From contig CAMWSW010000007.1 of the NCBI GenBank assembly GCA_947176975.1, forward strand, positions 1 to 13,479: a stretch of DNA of 13,479 nt. The letters are read 5' to 3'. This document shows positions 1 through 7,825 of the stretch, in pieces; within the stretch, counting starts at the first letter, position 1; every line of letters begins with the position of its first letter. Position numbers and translations under genes: made by a program. This DNA comes from an uncultured Clostridia bacterium. Lineage in GTDB: Bacteria; Bacillota; Clostridia; Christensenellales; UBA3700. The notes under the pieces were generated by a model. That model worked only from the letters and a program-made list of their open reading frames with translations, was not told the origin of the DNA and ran no database searches.

Positions 1-1
1 G

Positions 2-505
2 TTCTATATCTTCCGTTACTTCTATAAGTAATGCAACAGTTGGCAACACTATAACAATGTTTCTGTATTTTTCATTATATCTATATATAATTTCTTTAAG
101 TAGAAATGTTTTGCCAAAAGAAGTTGGCGCACTCAAGAAAAGCTTTTCTTGAGAACTTTCAAACTTATCTAGCACCTCTTTTTGAGCTTTATCAAGTATA
201 AAACCTGATTTAGTTTTATAGAGTTCATCTACTACCGTATCCTTCAATAAAGCTATTTGATCATTATCATTAATATAATCATTAGTAAATCCATTCAACC
301 TATTGTAGCCAAAAGTTCTTAACTTTCTACTAGCATTGTATAGTACAAAATCCAACTGCGGATACAGCCCTATCTCGCTAGCGTTAATCTTACGCCATTC
401 TGATAAATAACATAACAAATCTTTTAAATTTGTTTGTTCATCTTGCGATAATGTCTGTTGGTTTATTAACTTTGTCGCTTTTTTTAACAAATCTAATATT
501 TTCAT
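2..505 (-). CDS. hamB: HamB-like superfamily 2 helicase, N-terminal part only
   Basis: Partial gene read by translating the minus strand; it runs off the left edge after 168 codons, with no stop. The ATG (505-503) overlaps the stop of the upstream DUF1837 gene as ATGA, so the two are probably translationally coupled. Residues 126-133 read APTSFGKT, a helicase motif I (Walker A) with F where G is usual. Q108 lies just upstream, as in a Q-motif, and VLPTVAL (153-159) fits motif Ia. The N-terminal ~95 residues resemble nothing I can name. In Hachiman systems a DUF1837 nuclease gene (hamA) precedes a DEAD/DEAH helicase gene (hamB), and the complex senses damaged or invading DNA. The HamB call rests on motif I plus this pairing. 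Motif II and all C-terminal helicase motifs lie outside the window, so another helicase-nuclease defence type is possible. Confidence 0.7.
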   Translation of the reverse strand, partial: MKILDLLKKATKLINQQTLSQDEQTNLKDLLCYLSEWRKINASEIGLYPQLDFVLYNASRKLRTFGYNRLNGFTNDYINDNDQIALLKDTVVDELYKTKSGFILDKAQKEVLDKFESSQEKLFLSAPTSFGKTFLLKEIIYRYNEKYRNIVIVLPTVALLIEVTEDIE

Positions 506-1449
506 TTCTTACGCACCTCTAAGAATAATTTGCGAATTGTTTCCAAATCTCTTAAAGGGAAAACTAGCAACATTATCTCAATATCAATTTTGCTTTCATT
601 GACAATTCTAAAGTCCTTAAATGCGTCATGAACTTTCCGTTTAATAATTTCTAATAAATCCTCGCTGTCATTATATTCTGACTCTTCCGGCATCAACAGA
701 CAAGGTATCCTAACGATTACATTTTCTTCGTTGAAATAATCTAAAACTCCTTGCGTTTTAATCTCCCTATCTCCATTACTATCATAAATAATATCATTAA
801 TATCATTAACAATGTTTTGTAAAGGTTGCGAAATTTTATTTACTGCACACATTATGTCACACATAATAGCTATAGCATCAGAGAAATAATATTTTATAAT
901 GCTTTTATTTATATCTTCTTTTATACTTTTAAAACAGTATTCCCAAGAACCAGTCTTAACTTGCCCGACCCAAAAATATTTTTGTCCATTCTCTATAGAA
1001 AAAACCATCCCATCGTAACCTTTAATCTCTTGTCCATTTCTTGATGGTATTTGTTCTTTGCGAGGTATTTTTTCAATATACTTGGCTCTTGAATATAACA
1101 TCTCTATATTAGGATAGAATAACTTAATAAATATATCTAATGCTAATTCCCCCATAATGCCATCATTCATTCTTTCTGTCTTTGGCAAACGATTTTCATA
1201 TGCCATACGGGATGCTTTTCTCAATTCAGATAATTGTCCCCTTGCATACTTATTCTCTATCTCACCTTTTTCATATGCATAAAAAATAATACTATCAAAT
1301 AAAATATCCGCAAAATCATTTTCAAAATTCAAATCAAACGTGTGCCTATACGGATGCGTAGCAAACACATCTTCGTATGGATTGTATCTAATTATTAATG
1401 GCTCGATTCTATTGCCAATTAATTGTTTGAAAATTTCTATTGCATTCAT
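502..1449 (-). CDS. hamA: HamA-like DUF1837 nuclease (Hachiman-type defence)
   Basis: A 315-residue protein resembling the DUF1837 family, the HamA component of Hachiman antiphage defence. Visible features in order: a helical N-terminal third; GELALDIF (100-107), giving E101; GYDGMVF (144-150), giving D146; and the strand WVGQVKTG (160-167), giving Q163-x-K165. E, D and (E/Q)-x-K in this order make up a PD-(D/E)XK-type nuclease core. HamA proteins usually carry E-x-K at the last position, so the Q is a variant; Q-x-K also occurs in other restriction-endonuclease-like folds. The length fits the family. The gene ends in an ATGA overlap with the helicase gene. No clear Shine-Dalgarno sequence precedes the ATG, and two -10-like boxes lie just upstream. 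Codon use is strongly A/T-ended, more than in the corrinoid operon, which fits horizontal acquisition. Confidence 0.75.
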   Translation of the reverse strand: MNAIEIFKQLIGNRIEPLIIRYNPYEDVFATHPYRHTFDLNFENDFADILFDSIIFYAYEKGEIENKYARGQLSELRKASRMAYENRLPKTERMNDGIMGELALDIFIKLFYPNIEMLYSRAKYIEKIPRKEQIPSRNGQEIKGYDGMVFSIENGQKYFWVGQVKTGSWEYCFKSIKEDINKSIIKYYFSDAIAIMCDIMCAVNKISQPLQNIVNDINDIIYDSNGDREIKTQGVLDYFNEENVIVRIPCLLMPEESEYNDSEDLLEIIKRKVHDAFKDFRIVNESKIDIEIMLLVFPLRDLETIRKLFLEVRKK

Positions 1450-1495
1450 AATTTTGAAATAATTATATCATATATCTTCTTATGTTTTCACTTAT

Positions 1496-1524
1496 ATTAT
1501 AATGGAATTTGTGATGAATAGCAA
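1496..1524 (-). promoter_or_regulatory. Candidate promoter for the hamAB-like pair
   Basis: On the minus strand, TTGCTA (1524-1519) and TATAAT (1501-1496) are separated by 17 bases, a good sigma-A arrangement about 47 bases upstream of the start at 1449. A second TATAAT, preceded by TGA (1467-1462), lies closer; it would give a leader of only a few bases, consistent with the missing Shine-Dalgarno. Which one is used cannot be told from sequence. Confidence 0.45.
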
Positions 1525-1606
1525 ATAAAAAATACTTTATATGCTCCATAGTTTATAAAACACATTACAATTTTGCAAAAATAATTCGACTTCTACAAGA
1601 CGAAAA

Positions 1607-1849
1607 TATTTTGTAGAATGCCCCTTTTTTTTACAATTTTTCTACGAAAGTGGGTCGCGAATTATTTTTTACTGAAAATTACTAAAAATCAATAGAAATT
1701 AGTAACGAAAAATAGATGTTCCTAAAACACAAGAATTAATGGGTTTGGTGTCGAATTCGCATTCGATTTTGGGAAAATAAACGTCAATAACGATAAATAG
1801 ATATCAGCCAATGTCGGTAGACATCAGGCTGATTGAGAGACTTGAAATA
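1607..1849. repeat. Long direct repeat, copy 1 (left of corrinoid operon)
   Basis: About 243 bases that match 13052-13296 in the same orientation. By eye the last ~195 bases are about 90% identical and the first ~50 are more divergent. A core of more than 40 bases around 1668-1713 is identical in both copies. This copy carries a good hairpin at its right end: ATCAGCC-A-ATGTC, loop GGTA, GACAT-CA-GGCTGAT (1803-1833). It also has a smaller GTAGAA/TTCTAC pair near its left end. I see no long reading frame, no terminal inverted repeats and no target-site duplication. Confidence 0.85.
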
Positions 1850-1889
1850 AAAATTAGTAACAATCAGTAAAAATCGTTAAAAGACAATA

Positions 1890-1969
1890 AGCAAGGCTCA
1901 CTACCCTATGTTTATGGGGTTATAAGGTTTTCCTGATTAATCACATATTATTTTATAACTTTACTTGCT
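1890..1969. other. Possible structured element downstream of the corrinoid operon
   Basis: Nested complementary segments: AGCAAG (1890-1895) with CTTGCT (1964-1969), and GTTATAA (1919-1925) with TTATAAC (1953-1959). A small CCC/GGG hairpin lies between 1904 and 1919, and a palindromic TGATTAATCA lies inside the inner loop. It sits between the last operon gene and repeat copy 1. It could be an RNA fold or an odd terminator for the operon, although only a weak T-rich tail follows the outer stem on the minus strand. The spacing does not fit a tRNA. The rest of 1450-2079 outside repeat copy 1 holds no gene I can support. Confidence 0.25.
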
Positions 1970-2079
1970 CAAAAAAGATTTTTAATTATTGTAAATATCC
2001 TATTATTTCTGCATAACGTCCTTTGAATAACAAATTGTCGTTATAAGGTAAATGTGGCTGATATTAAACAATCCCTAAT

Positions 2080-2865
2080 TCAAACTTGATTGAATATTCC
2101 GTATTTTGTTTTTAAGCGGTTTAATTTTTCAAGAAACGGTCTTGTTAGGACTAATAAAAAGATTACATTTGATACTGCATATATTGCCATAAAAGAAAGA
2201 CTAGACACAAGAGCCGCAGCATAACGCGACCAATTCCAAGCGCCGTCCATATTGAGCACAGTCCAAATATCCATTAGCATTGAGAACAATACTCCGCCTA
2301 TAACGCCTATAAGTATCAACAAGAGCCAATGTGGTCTCTTGCCACGCAAACTTATAAGTCCTGCCAATAAACCTATAAATCCCCATACAAACATTTGAAA
2401 AGGCGTCCACGGGCCTTGTCCGTAAAATATATTAGACACAACTGCGGTGAGAGCGCCTGTCATAAATCCCGCTTGCATACCGTAAGCAATACCCGTAATT
2501 ATAACTATTGCCGTAACGGGTTTGAAACCCGGAATAGGCGCAAAAATCAATCTACCCAAAACAGATATAGCCGTCAAGGTCGCAATTACTACCAATTCCC
2601 TAGCCCCTGCTTTTCCTTTCTCAAATCCAATAAAAAACGGTACGCAAGCCAAGAAAGCAATTACTATGGATATTATATTGTATTTGCGATCGGCAAAAAG
2701 TTTAACTCCGATAATAATAACTGCCGGAATGACGATTAAATAAATCGCAAGAGTAACAATAGTACGCCACCGTATATTATTCTTTGGCTTACTTTTAACC
2801 TTTTCTGTATTCAAATACGCTGACTTCTCAATCGGCTTGGATATACTGATAAGATTTTTATCCAT
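2080..2865 (-). CDS. ECF transporter S component, probably for cobalamin
   Basis: A 261-residue integral membrane protein, the substrate-binding S component of an energy-coupling-factor importer. After a ~33-residue polar, cytoplasmic-looking N-terminus come hydrophobic segments near 35-57, 62-80, 89-110, 113-147, 155-173, 179-200 and 215-240. The stretch from ARELVV (88-93) through IPGFKP (111-116) to the FYGQGPW region (147-153) is typical of the Bacillota S-component family that includes predicted cobalamin carriers (CbrT/CblT-like). The extra N-terminal hydrophobic segments make it longer than six-helix S proteins. The substrate assignment comes mainly from context: last gene of a B12-riboswitch operon that also holds EcfT, EcfA and CobO. 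The start overlaps the end of ecfA by 8 bases and is preceded by GGAAGG. Precise family membership is not proven by sequence alone. Confidence 0.82.
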   Translation of the reverse strand: MDKNLISISKPIEKSAYLNTEKVKSKPKNNIRWRTIVTLAIYLIVIPAVIIIGVKLFADRKYNIISIVIAFLACVPFFIGFEKGKAGARELVVIATLTAISVLGRLIFAPIPGFKPVTAIVIITGIAYGMQAGFMTGALTAVVSNIFYGQGPWTPFQMFVWGFIGLLAGLISLRGKRPHWLLLILIGVIGGVLFSMLMDIWTVLNMDGAWNWSRYAAALVSSLSFMAIYAVSNVIFLLVLTRPFLEKLNRLKTKYGIFNQV

Positions 2866-4543
2866 TGTCTTTTACCTTCCCATTCTTTTCACACAATTCT
2901 ACGACCATATCCACCGTTACGGAATTTTTGTACTGACCGCGTGAAATTCTACTTGCCGCCGTAGTATAATAATTATTGGACGAAAAGAAATCTACAGGAT
3001 TACAAAGCGAAACGATTTGTCCGTCAAAAAACATACCGCACCTATCTGCGTGTTCGGCGGCAAATTCTACGTCGTGAGTAACGATAACGATAGTCATTCC
3101 TTGCTTTTTCAATCTATACAAAATATCCGCTAGTATCTTTTTGGAATATGCGTCAATACCTTTTGTCGGCTCGTCCAAAAGAATAATCTTCGGCTCTGTT
3201 AAAAGCAACTTTGCAAAAGCGGCTTTTTGCTGTTCTCCACCGCTCAAATCAAAAGGATGCGATTCCAACAAATTTTCGATTTCCAACTCTTTTGCTATGG
3301 CGTCAACCTTTTGTTGAGACTGCTCTTTATCATATCCCATAAGTTCCGCAACTTCCATAAGGTCATCACGCAACTTACTTTTTACGAAGAGTATTTGCGG
3401 GTTTTGCGGTAAGCACGATATATTGTGTCTATACAAAGAATTTCCGCTATACTCTTTGATTTTCTTATCCCAAATGCGAAGTTTACCCCTATACAGCCTA
3501 CGAGTACCGCTCATTATTTTTAACGTGGTAGTTTTGCCTGCGCCGTTTCCACCTAATATGCACAGTATCTCATTTTCGTAAACAGTTAAATTTAGACCGT
3601 TCAATACGTCGGGTGTATCTCTCTCATATCTGAAAAATCCTTCGCTAATCTCTATTGCCTTTTTACGATTCGAATAATCTTCGTTTTGTATGTCATAACC
3701 GGGATAGGTATTCTTATAGTTCTGCAAAAACGATCTACCTTCTCGCACGGATAGCGGACATTCTCCATTCGCTTTTAGTTTTTGATAAATACGAACTGCC
3801 GACGGCAATCCCAATAACATTTTGTGTCGATTATCTTCTTCCAGCAATCGCTTACCGATATTCTTTGGCGTGTCTATCATCAAAACATTTGCTTTGTTCA
3901 TAACAACGACTTTATGAGCAATCGGAAACACTTCTTCCAAACGGTGCTCTACAAGAATTATTGTCATTCCAAGTTCTTCGTTAATCTTACGCAACGTCGC
4001 AATAAAATCTGCGGCAGCAATAGGATCAAGTTGGCTTGTCGGCTCGTCCAACACAAGTATTTCGGGTTGCATAACCATTACGGACGCCAAGTTGAGTAAT
4101 TGTTTTTGTCCGCCCGAAAGTTCGCAAGTCTTTTTATGATACCAATCGCCTATGCCGAAAAAGCCTGATATTTCCGCAACCCGTCTACGAATTTCGTCAC
4201 TATCTTCTCCCAAACTCTCCAATCCAAACGCCAACTCGTGCCATACCTTATCGGTTACGATTTGATTGTCGGGATTTTGCATAACGAAACCTATTGAAGT
4301 AACGGAAGTCCGCTCATCCAAATTCTCAATCTCAACTCCGTTGTACAAAACCTTGCCCGACTTATTCCCTTTGGGTTGCAACTGCTTCTTGAGCAAGCGA
4401 AGTAAAGTGCTTTTCCCGCAACCGGATTCTCCGCAAAGCACAACAAATTCGCCACTCTCAACAGATAGACTAACATTATCAAGAGCGCGCGTAGTAGAAT
4501 TAGGATAAGTAAACGTCAAATTTTCGAGCGTAAGTATCGCCAT
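2858..4543 (-). CDS. ecfA: ECF transporter ATPase, two fused ABC domains (EcfA-EcfA')
   Basis: A 561-residue protein with two complete ABC nucleotide-binding domains in one chain; it powers the ECF importer from the cytoplasmic face. Domain 1: Walker A GESGCGKST (38-46), Q-loop Q89, signature LSGGQ (142-146), Walker B ILVLDE (162-167), switch H200. Domain 2: Walker A GGNGAGKTT (331-339), Q-loop near Q380, signature LSGGE (433-437), Walker B IILLDE (453-458), switch H490. Both sites look intact. Most ECF systems use two separate ATPase genes; a fused tandem form is known in part of the family. A linker of about 60 residues (240-298) separates the domains. The start is backed by AAGGAG eight bases upstream and overlaps ecfT by 28 bases. 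With its own EcfT and S component adjacent, this looks like a dedicated (group I) module rather than a shared one. Confidence 0.93.
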   Translation of the reverse strand: MAILTLENLTFTYPNSTTRALDNVSLSVESGEFVVLCGESGCGKSTLLRLLKKQLQPKGNKSGKVLYNGVEIENLDERTSVTSIGFVMQNPDNQIVTDKVWHELAFGLESLGEDSDEIRRRVAEISGFFGIGDWYHKKTCELSGGQKQLLNLASVMVMQPEILVLDEPTSQLDPIAAADFIATLRKINEELGMTIILVEHRLEEVFPIAHKVVVMNKANVLMIDTPKNIGKRLLEEDNRHKMLLGLPSAVRIYQKLKANGECPLSVREGRSFLQNYKNTYPGYDIQNEDYSNRKKAIEISEGFFRYERDTPDVLNGLNLTVYENEILCILGGNGAGKTTTLKIMSGTRRLYRGKLRIWDKKIKEYSGNSLYRHNISCLPQNPQILFVKSKLRDDLMEVAELMGYDKEQSQQKVDAIAKELEIENLLESHPFDLSGGEQQKAAFAKLLLTEPKIILLDEPTKGIDAYSKKILADILYRLKKQGMTIVIVTHDVEFAAEHADRCGMFFDGQIVSLCNPVDFFSSNNYYTTAASRISRGQYKNSVTVDMVVELCEKNGKVKDNG

Positions 4544-5403
4544 AACACATTCTCCTTAATTTCAATAACCGTAGACAAAAACATCAATATAAATAGTCCT
4601 GCGTACAATATAAAAGCCAAAACGGAAATATCTACTGACGCAAGCGTTGGATAATAATTAAAACCGCCGTAACCTGAGAACATAAGCCATATTATACCTA
4701 TCGACAACGCAAATGCTAAACACGCCATTATTGTATCGCGCTTATGCCATCTATATATCGCATAACTTGTTCGTCCTTTCAAACCATATCCACGAGCCCG
4801 CATTGAATCAGCCGTATCAACTGAATTTTCCAAACTCCAAGTCAAGAGAATACTTAATACTCGAATCTTGCTACGCATGCGGTCAACGTAACTACGTGAA
4901 GTGTATATACCCATTGCCTTTTGAGCATCGTTAATTTCTCTATAACGCCTTTTTAACTTGGGTATAAATCCAAGCGTCATTGAAAGTAGTAAAGCAAGTT
5001 TCGGTAAAAACCTACCGAATAGATAAACAAATTTATCGCTCGTCATTACTGCGTGATAACACTTAAACCAATAATATGTCGAAATAATCATTACGGCAAT
5101 CGCTACTCCGTACCATATAGATTCCGCAGTTACGGGATTATCGTTAAGGAAAAACAAAATCGTTTCTCCATTATGCGAAAACAGCGGATTTGTAAGAGCA
5201 ATAACTATCAATATCGGAACGCTGTACGCCAAACTTTTCAACAGTTCTTTTCCGCCTATCAACATTCCGCAAAAAGCAATGCTGCCGACGAATGAAATAC
5301 CCAAAAGCACGGGATTCATAGTAAACATAGTAATAAATACGGTAACGGTAAAATATACGAATAAAATTATTGGATGATAACTCGCAAAGGCTTTCTCTTT
5401 CAT
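4516..5403 (-). CDS. ecfT: ECF transporter transmembrane component EcfT
   Basis: A 295-residue CbiQ/EcfT-family membrane protein that couples ATP hydrolysis in EcfA to toppling of the S component. Hydrophobic segments lie near 11-48, 57-71, 96-113, 134-146, 224-243 and 257-279. The large cytoplasmic region between carries the two coupling-helix motifs. The second is canonical, MRARGYG (201-207). The first reads DAQKAMGI (159-166), where most family members have an A-R-G/S triplet, so that motif is divergent. The ATG overlaps the stop of the preceding DUF4430 gene as ATGA, and AAGGGGG lies seven bases upstream. The 3' end overlaps ecfA by 28 bases, so the two should be co-translated. Confidence 0.9.
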   Translation of the reverse strand: MKEKAFASYHPIILFVYFTVTVFITMFTMNPVLLGISFVGSIAFCGMLIGGKELLKSLAYSVPILIVIALTNPLFSHNGETILFFLNDNPVTAESIWYGVAIAVMIISTYYWFKCYHAVMTSDKFVYLFGRFLPKLALLLSMTLGFIPKLKRRYREINDAQKAMGIYTSRSYVDRMRSKIRVLSILLTWSLENSVDTADSMRARGYGLKGRTSYAIYRWHKRDTIMACLAFALSIGIIWLMFSGYGGFNYYPTLASVDISVLAFILYAGLFILMFLSTVIEIKENVLWRYLRSKI

Positions 5404-5963
5404 TTGGACGCCCCCTTGTTGTTACTAATCCATTCACAGCCTACGTCGCGTCCTAAATCGCAAGTATATACCCAAGCGATTACGTCCCCATCTTTTAATT
5501 TATATTTACTGCAACCGTAATTAGGAAATTCGCCGTTTACAGTGTACATCCACCCGGAAAGCGGACCGCACGAAAACTCATACAAATAGTTAATGCCCCT
5601 AATATAGACGCTACCGTATGCGTTCAAATTCGCGCCTTGATACTCCATTTGTATTTTGTTATGTCTTACGGCTCTCGAAAGGATATCGTAGACGGTATCG
5701 CCTTTACGCAAAACATACTCCGTTTTCTCTAAAATAATTCCATTGCTCGGCACGTATTTTTCATAGCGAAGCGCAGTATCCAAATCGTTCCAATTATCAA
5801 GTATCGTACTACACTCAATACTTAAAAACACCGTTTCGCTATCTTCGGTAATATCGTCAATATGCGTTAGATAGTAATCGTCAACAGATTGAATTTTCGT
5901 ACCGCAACACAGAACGACTATAATAAAAACTATAACGACTACTACGACAATATCTTTTTTCAT
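5400..5963 (-). CDS. Small membrane-anchored DUF4430 (transcobalamin beta-domain-like) protein
   Basis: A 187-residue exported protein. The ATG at 5963 is chosen over the longer frame up to 6062 because it overlaps the previous stop as ATGA and has AGGAG about eight bases upstream. Residues 5-19 are a strongly hydrophobic run ending in CCG. It could be an uncleaved anchor or a poor lipobox (VLC before C20). Residues ~75-170 form one DUF4430 domain: LRKGDTVYDIL (85-95), YIRGINYLYEF (120-130), GPLSGWMYTVNGEFPNYG (133-150) and KLKDGDVIAWVYT (155-167). DUF4430 corresponds to the C-terminal beta domain of intrinsic factor and transcobalamin, which caps bound B12. Placed between the alpha-barrel gene and ecfT, it probably presents corrinoid to the ECF complex. 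That role is inferred; the fold call is strong. Confidence 0.88.
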   Translation of the reverse strand: MKKDIVVVVVIVFIIVVLCCGTKIQSVDDYYLTHIDDITEDSETVFLSIECSTILDNWNDLDTALRYEKYVPSNGIILEKTEYVLRKGDTVYDILSRAVRHNKIQMEYQGANLNAYGSVYIRGINYLYEFSCGPLSGWMYTVNGEFPNYGCSKYKLKDGDVIAWVYTCDLGRDVGCEWISNNKGASK

Positions 5964-7825
5964 TCGTCGCTCTCCTGCATTGCCATTGATTTTTTCTTCT
6001 TTTTTCTTGCTCGAATATGCAATATTAAAAATGTCGTCAAGCCTACTGCCACAACACCGCAAACTATTCCCACGATTAAAGCCGTGCGCAAATTATCCAC
6101 TTGCGTCTTGCAACGTAGCAAGCCTTCAATATCCGTCTGTTCGATTTGGGCTCTGTCATACTCGGATAATGCCATATAACGATTATATAAACCGTACACA
6201 ACTTTTCGCTGGTTAAGTCCTATGTTTTCAAACGGATATAATTCTTCCTTAATTTCCCTTTGCAATGCGTCAATCTCATCTTGCAATGCGTCAATCTCAT
6301 TCTTTGCCTTTTCTAGCAATATCGTCATTTCTTGCTTGCGGTCAAACTCCACGCTATTTTGCAACTTCCGCCACAATTTAAGCACTTGCGGACGATAAGC
6401 AGTAGTAAGATTTTTAGGTAAAGATTCTACTGCCGCAATATCTTCAGCAGTAAAATATTCGGTTGGAATTACTGCCCCTATGTCGCCGCTATTGTAAGAA
6501 ATGTTTTCTTTCTCATAATCAATACCGGCAAATGCAAGCAATTCGGATAATTTATTATAGTTTTTTACGTATGAACGCTCACTTCCTTCTATCTCCAAAT
6601 ATGCGTCATATACGGCTTTGATTTCCTGTATGGAACTTGTAATAGTTAGCGATTCGATTTGCGACTCTACCGCTTTGATTTGCTGTTGCAATGCGTAGGA
6701 CTGTTCTTCTCTAAAATCATATAATCTACGCAAACCGCTTTGTTGCCTAATTATTGCCGCCATAGCGTATAGTACCTGTTCACTAGCCATCGTATTAGGC
6801 TCGCCTGCCACAGCGGACGGATTTTCAATAACATTCATGTATGAATGAGTGAAACCGCCTAACGCCGTGCGATACTTCATAATTCCGTCGTACAAAGTAT
6901 TGCGCTTGCCGTCATTGTCAACCTTTATAAATCTGCTGTCGGTAAAAATATCAATCCCCAACGAACTTAACGCAACGACTACTTGCACGGTGCTTTCACA
7001 ATTTGGCATTCCCCAACTGTAAAAATCTCCGCTTGAAAGTTGTACGCTTGAAAGCCAATCAATGGCTTTGTTGACAACGCTACGTACCTTTTTTCCATCA
7101 TATTGCTTTTCGCTATTGTAATACGGCGCAAGAGATTGAATAGTCATTGCCGTTATATCGGGATCTGAAGTTGAACCCGACAACGCCCAACCGCCGTCGT
7201 CAAGTTGTAATTTGAGTATTTGTAAAATAATATCATCACGAGAATAGTAAGCGCTTTGCGGAACTTCATAATACATACTGTCAAGCGTTATAAGTCCCCA
7301 AATAAAGCCGTTTATTCCCTGCCGTCCCAAAATACCGACACCGCTTTCATCCACACGATTATACGAGCCGTCAGCAATCAAATCTATGTCGCCATTCTCT
7401 CCCATACGACGCGGATTGCCACCGCAAGCAAGTACGGCAAGCGAAATTCTATGCCACTCGGTTGCTTTTGCCCTATCGAGTTTGTCTTTTGTGTCATATC
7501 GCTTTTGCACGTTGTCGTTGATTACCGCCAAATATCCTTCTTGATTATCTACTACGCCCAATCGTCCCAAACCTATTGGATACCAATCTCCCGGCGTACT
7601 TCCTGCTTGCCTTAATAAAACGTCGTTGATTAGATAATTATCCGAGCCTACGTCTGACTTCTTCCATTCTATTATGCCGTTTGCAACTTCTCGAATTTGC
7701 TCTACTGACACCGCATTATAACTTGTTTGAGCAAAAGCAGTGCCTGTGGCAGTACAAAATACTGTCGCTACAATTATAATGCTGCATAACAACACGCTTA
7801 AAAATTTCAAACTTTTCTTGTTCAT
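5960..7825 (-). CDS. Secreted alpha6/alpha6-barrel protein, intrinsic-factor alpha-domain-like, C-terminal anchor
   Basis: A 621-residue surface protein. A Sec signal peptide (1-32) ends in AFA before Q33. Residues ~40-365 look like a prenyltransferase/squalene-cyclase-type alpha-alpha toroid with repeated helix-turn units: WHRISLAVLACGGNP (124-138), NGFIWGLITLDS (172-183), LDDGGWALSGSTSDPDITAM (208-227), SVQLSSGDF (260-268), CESTVQVVVALSSLGID (276-292) and SEQVLYAMAAI (348-358). The N-terminal B12-binding domain of intrinsic factor and transcobalamin has this fold. Residues ~376-400 and 498-530 are coiled-coil-like, the second with a perfect heptad duplication. A membrane helix (582-604) and a lysine-rich tail (605-613) then anchor the protein. 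It lacks its own DUF4430 domain; two are encoded next door. Start: GGAG five bases before the ATG, which directly abuts the previous stop TAG. Corrinoid binding is inferred from fold and operon. Confidence 0.85.
   Translation of the reverse strand: MNKKSLKFLSVLLCSIIIVATVFCTATGTAFAQTSYNAVSVEQIREVANGIIEWKKSDVGSDNYLINDVLLRQAGSTPGDWYPIGLGRLGVVDNQEGYLAVINDNVQKRYDTKDKLDRAKATEWHRISLAVLACGGNPRRMGENGDIDLIADGSYNRVDESGVGILGRQGINGFIWGLITLDSMYYEVPQSAYYSRDDIILQILKLQLDDGGWALSGSTSDPDITAMTIQSLAPYYNSEKQYDGKKVRSVVNKAIDWLSSVQLSSGDFYSWGMPNCESTVQVVVALSSLGIDIFTDSRFIKVDNDGKRNTLYDGIMKYRTALGGFTHSYMNVIENPSAVAGEPNTMASEQVLYAMAAIIRQQSGLRRLYDFREEQSYALQQQIKAVESQIESLTITSSIQEIKAVYDAYLEIEGSERSYVKNYNKLSELLAFAGIDYEKENISYNSGDIGAVIPTEYFTAEDIAAVESLPKNLTTAYRPQVLKLWRKLQNSVEFDRKQEMTILLEKAKNEIDALQDEIDALQREIKEELYPFENIGLNQRKVVYGLYNRYMALSEYDRAQIEQTDIEGLLRCKTQVDNLRTALIVGIVCGVVAVGLTTFLILHIRARKKKKKSMAMQESDE
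6261..6300 (-). repeat. Tandem 21-base repeat coding coiled-coil heptads
   Basis: Two adjacent units (6261-6281, and 6282 onward) share 19 identical bases, 6261-6279 and 6282-6300. They encode the duplicated heptad IDALQ-D/R-E in the stalk of the alpha-barrel protein. It looks like a recent slippage duplication that preserves frame and coiled-coil register. Confidence 0.8.

Noticed and set aside
1607..1849. Repeat copy as a MITE or insertion sequence
   Set aside because: No terminal inverted repeats, target duplication or transposase frame is visible; it is left as a plain direct repeat.
2395..2743. Plus-strand frames inside the S-component gene
   Set aside because: Low-complexity shadow translations opposite a clear membrane-protein gene; the same holds for plus-strand frames opposite the other genes.
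5964..6062. 33-residue N-terminal extension of the small DUF4430 protein
   Set aside because: It overlaps the end of the barrel gene in another frame, while the internal ATG at 5963 has a good SD, an ATGA overlap and starts a hydrophobic export segment.
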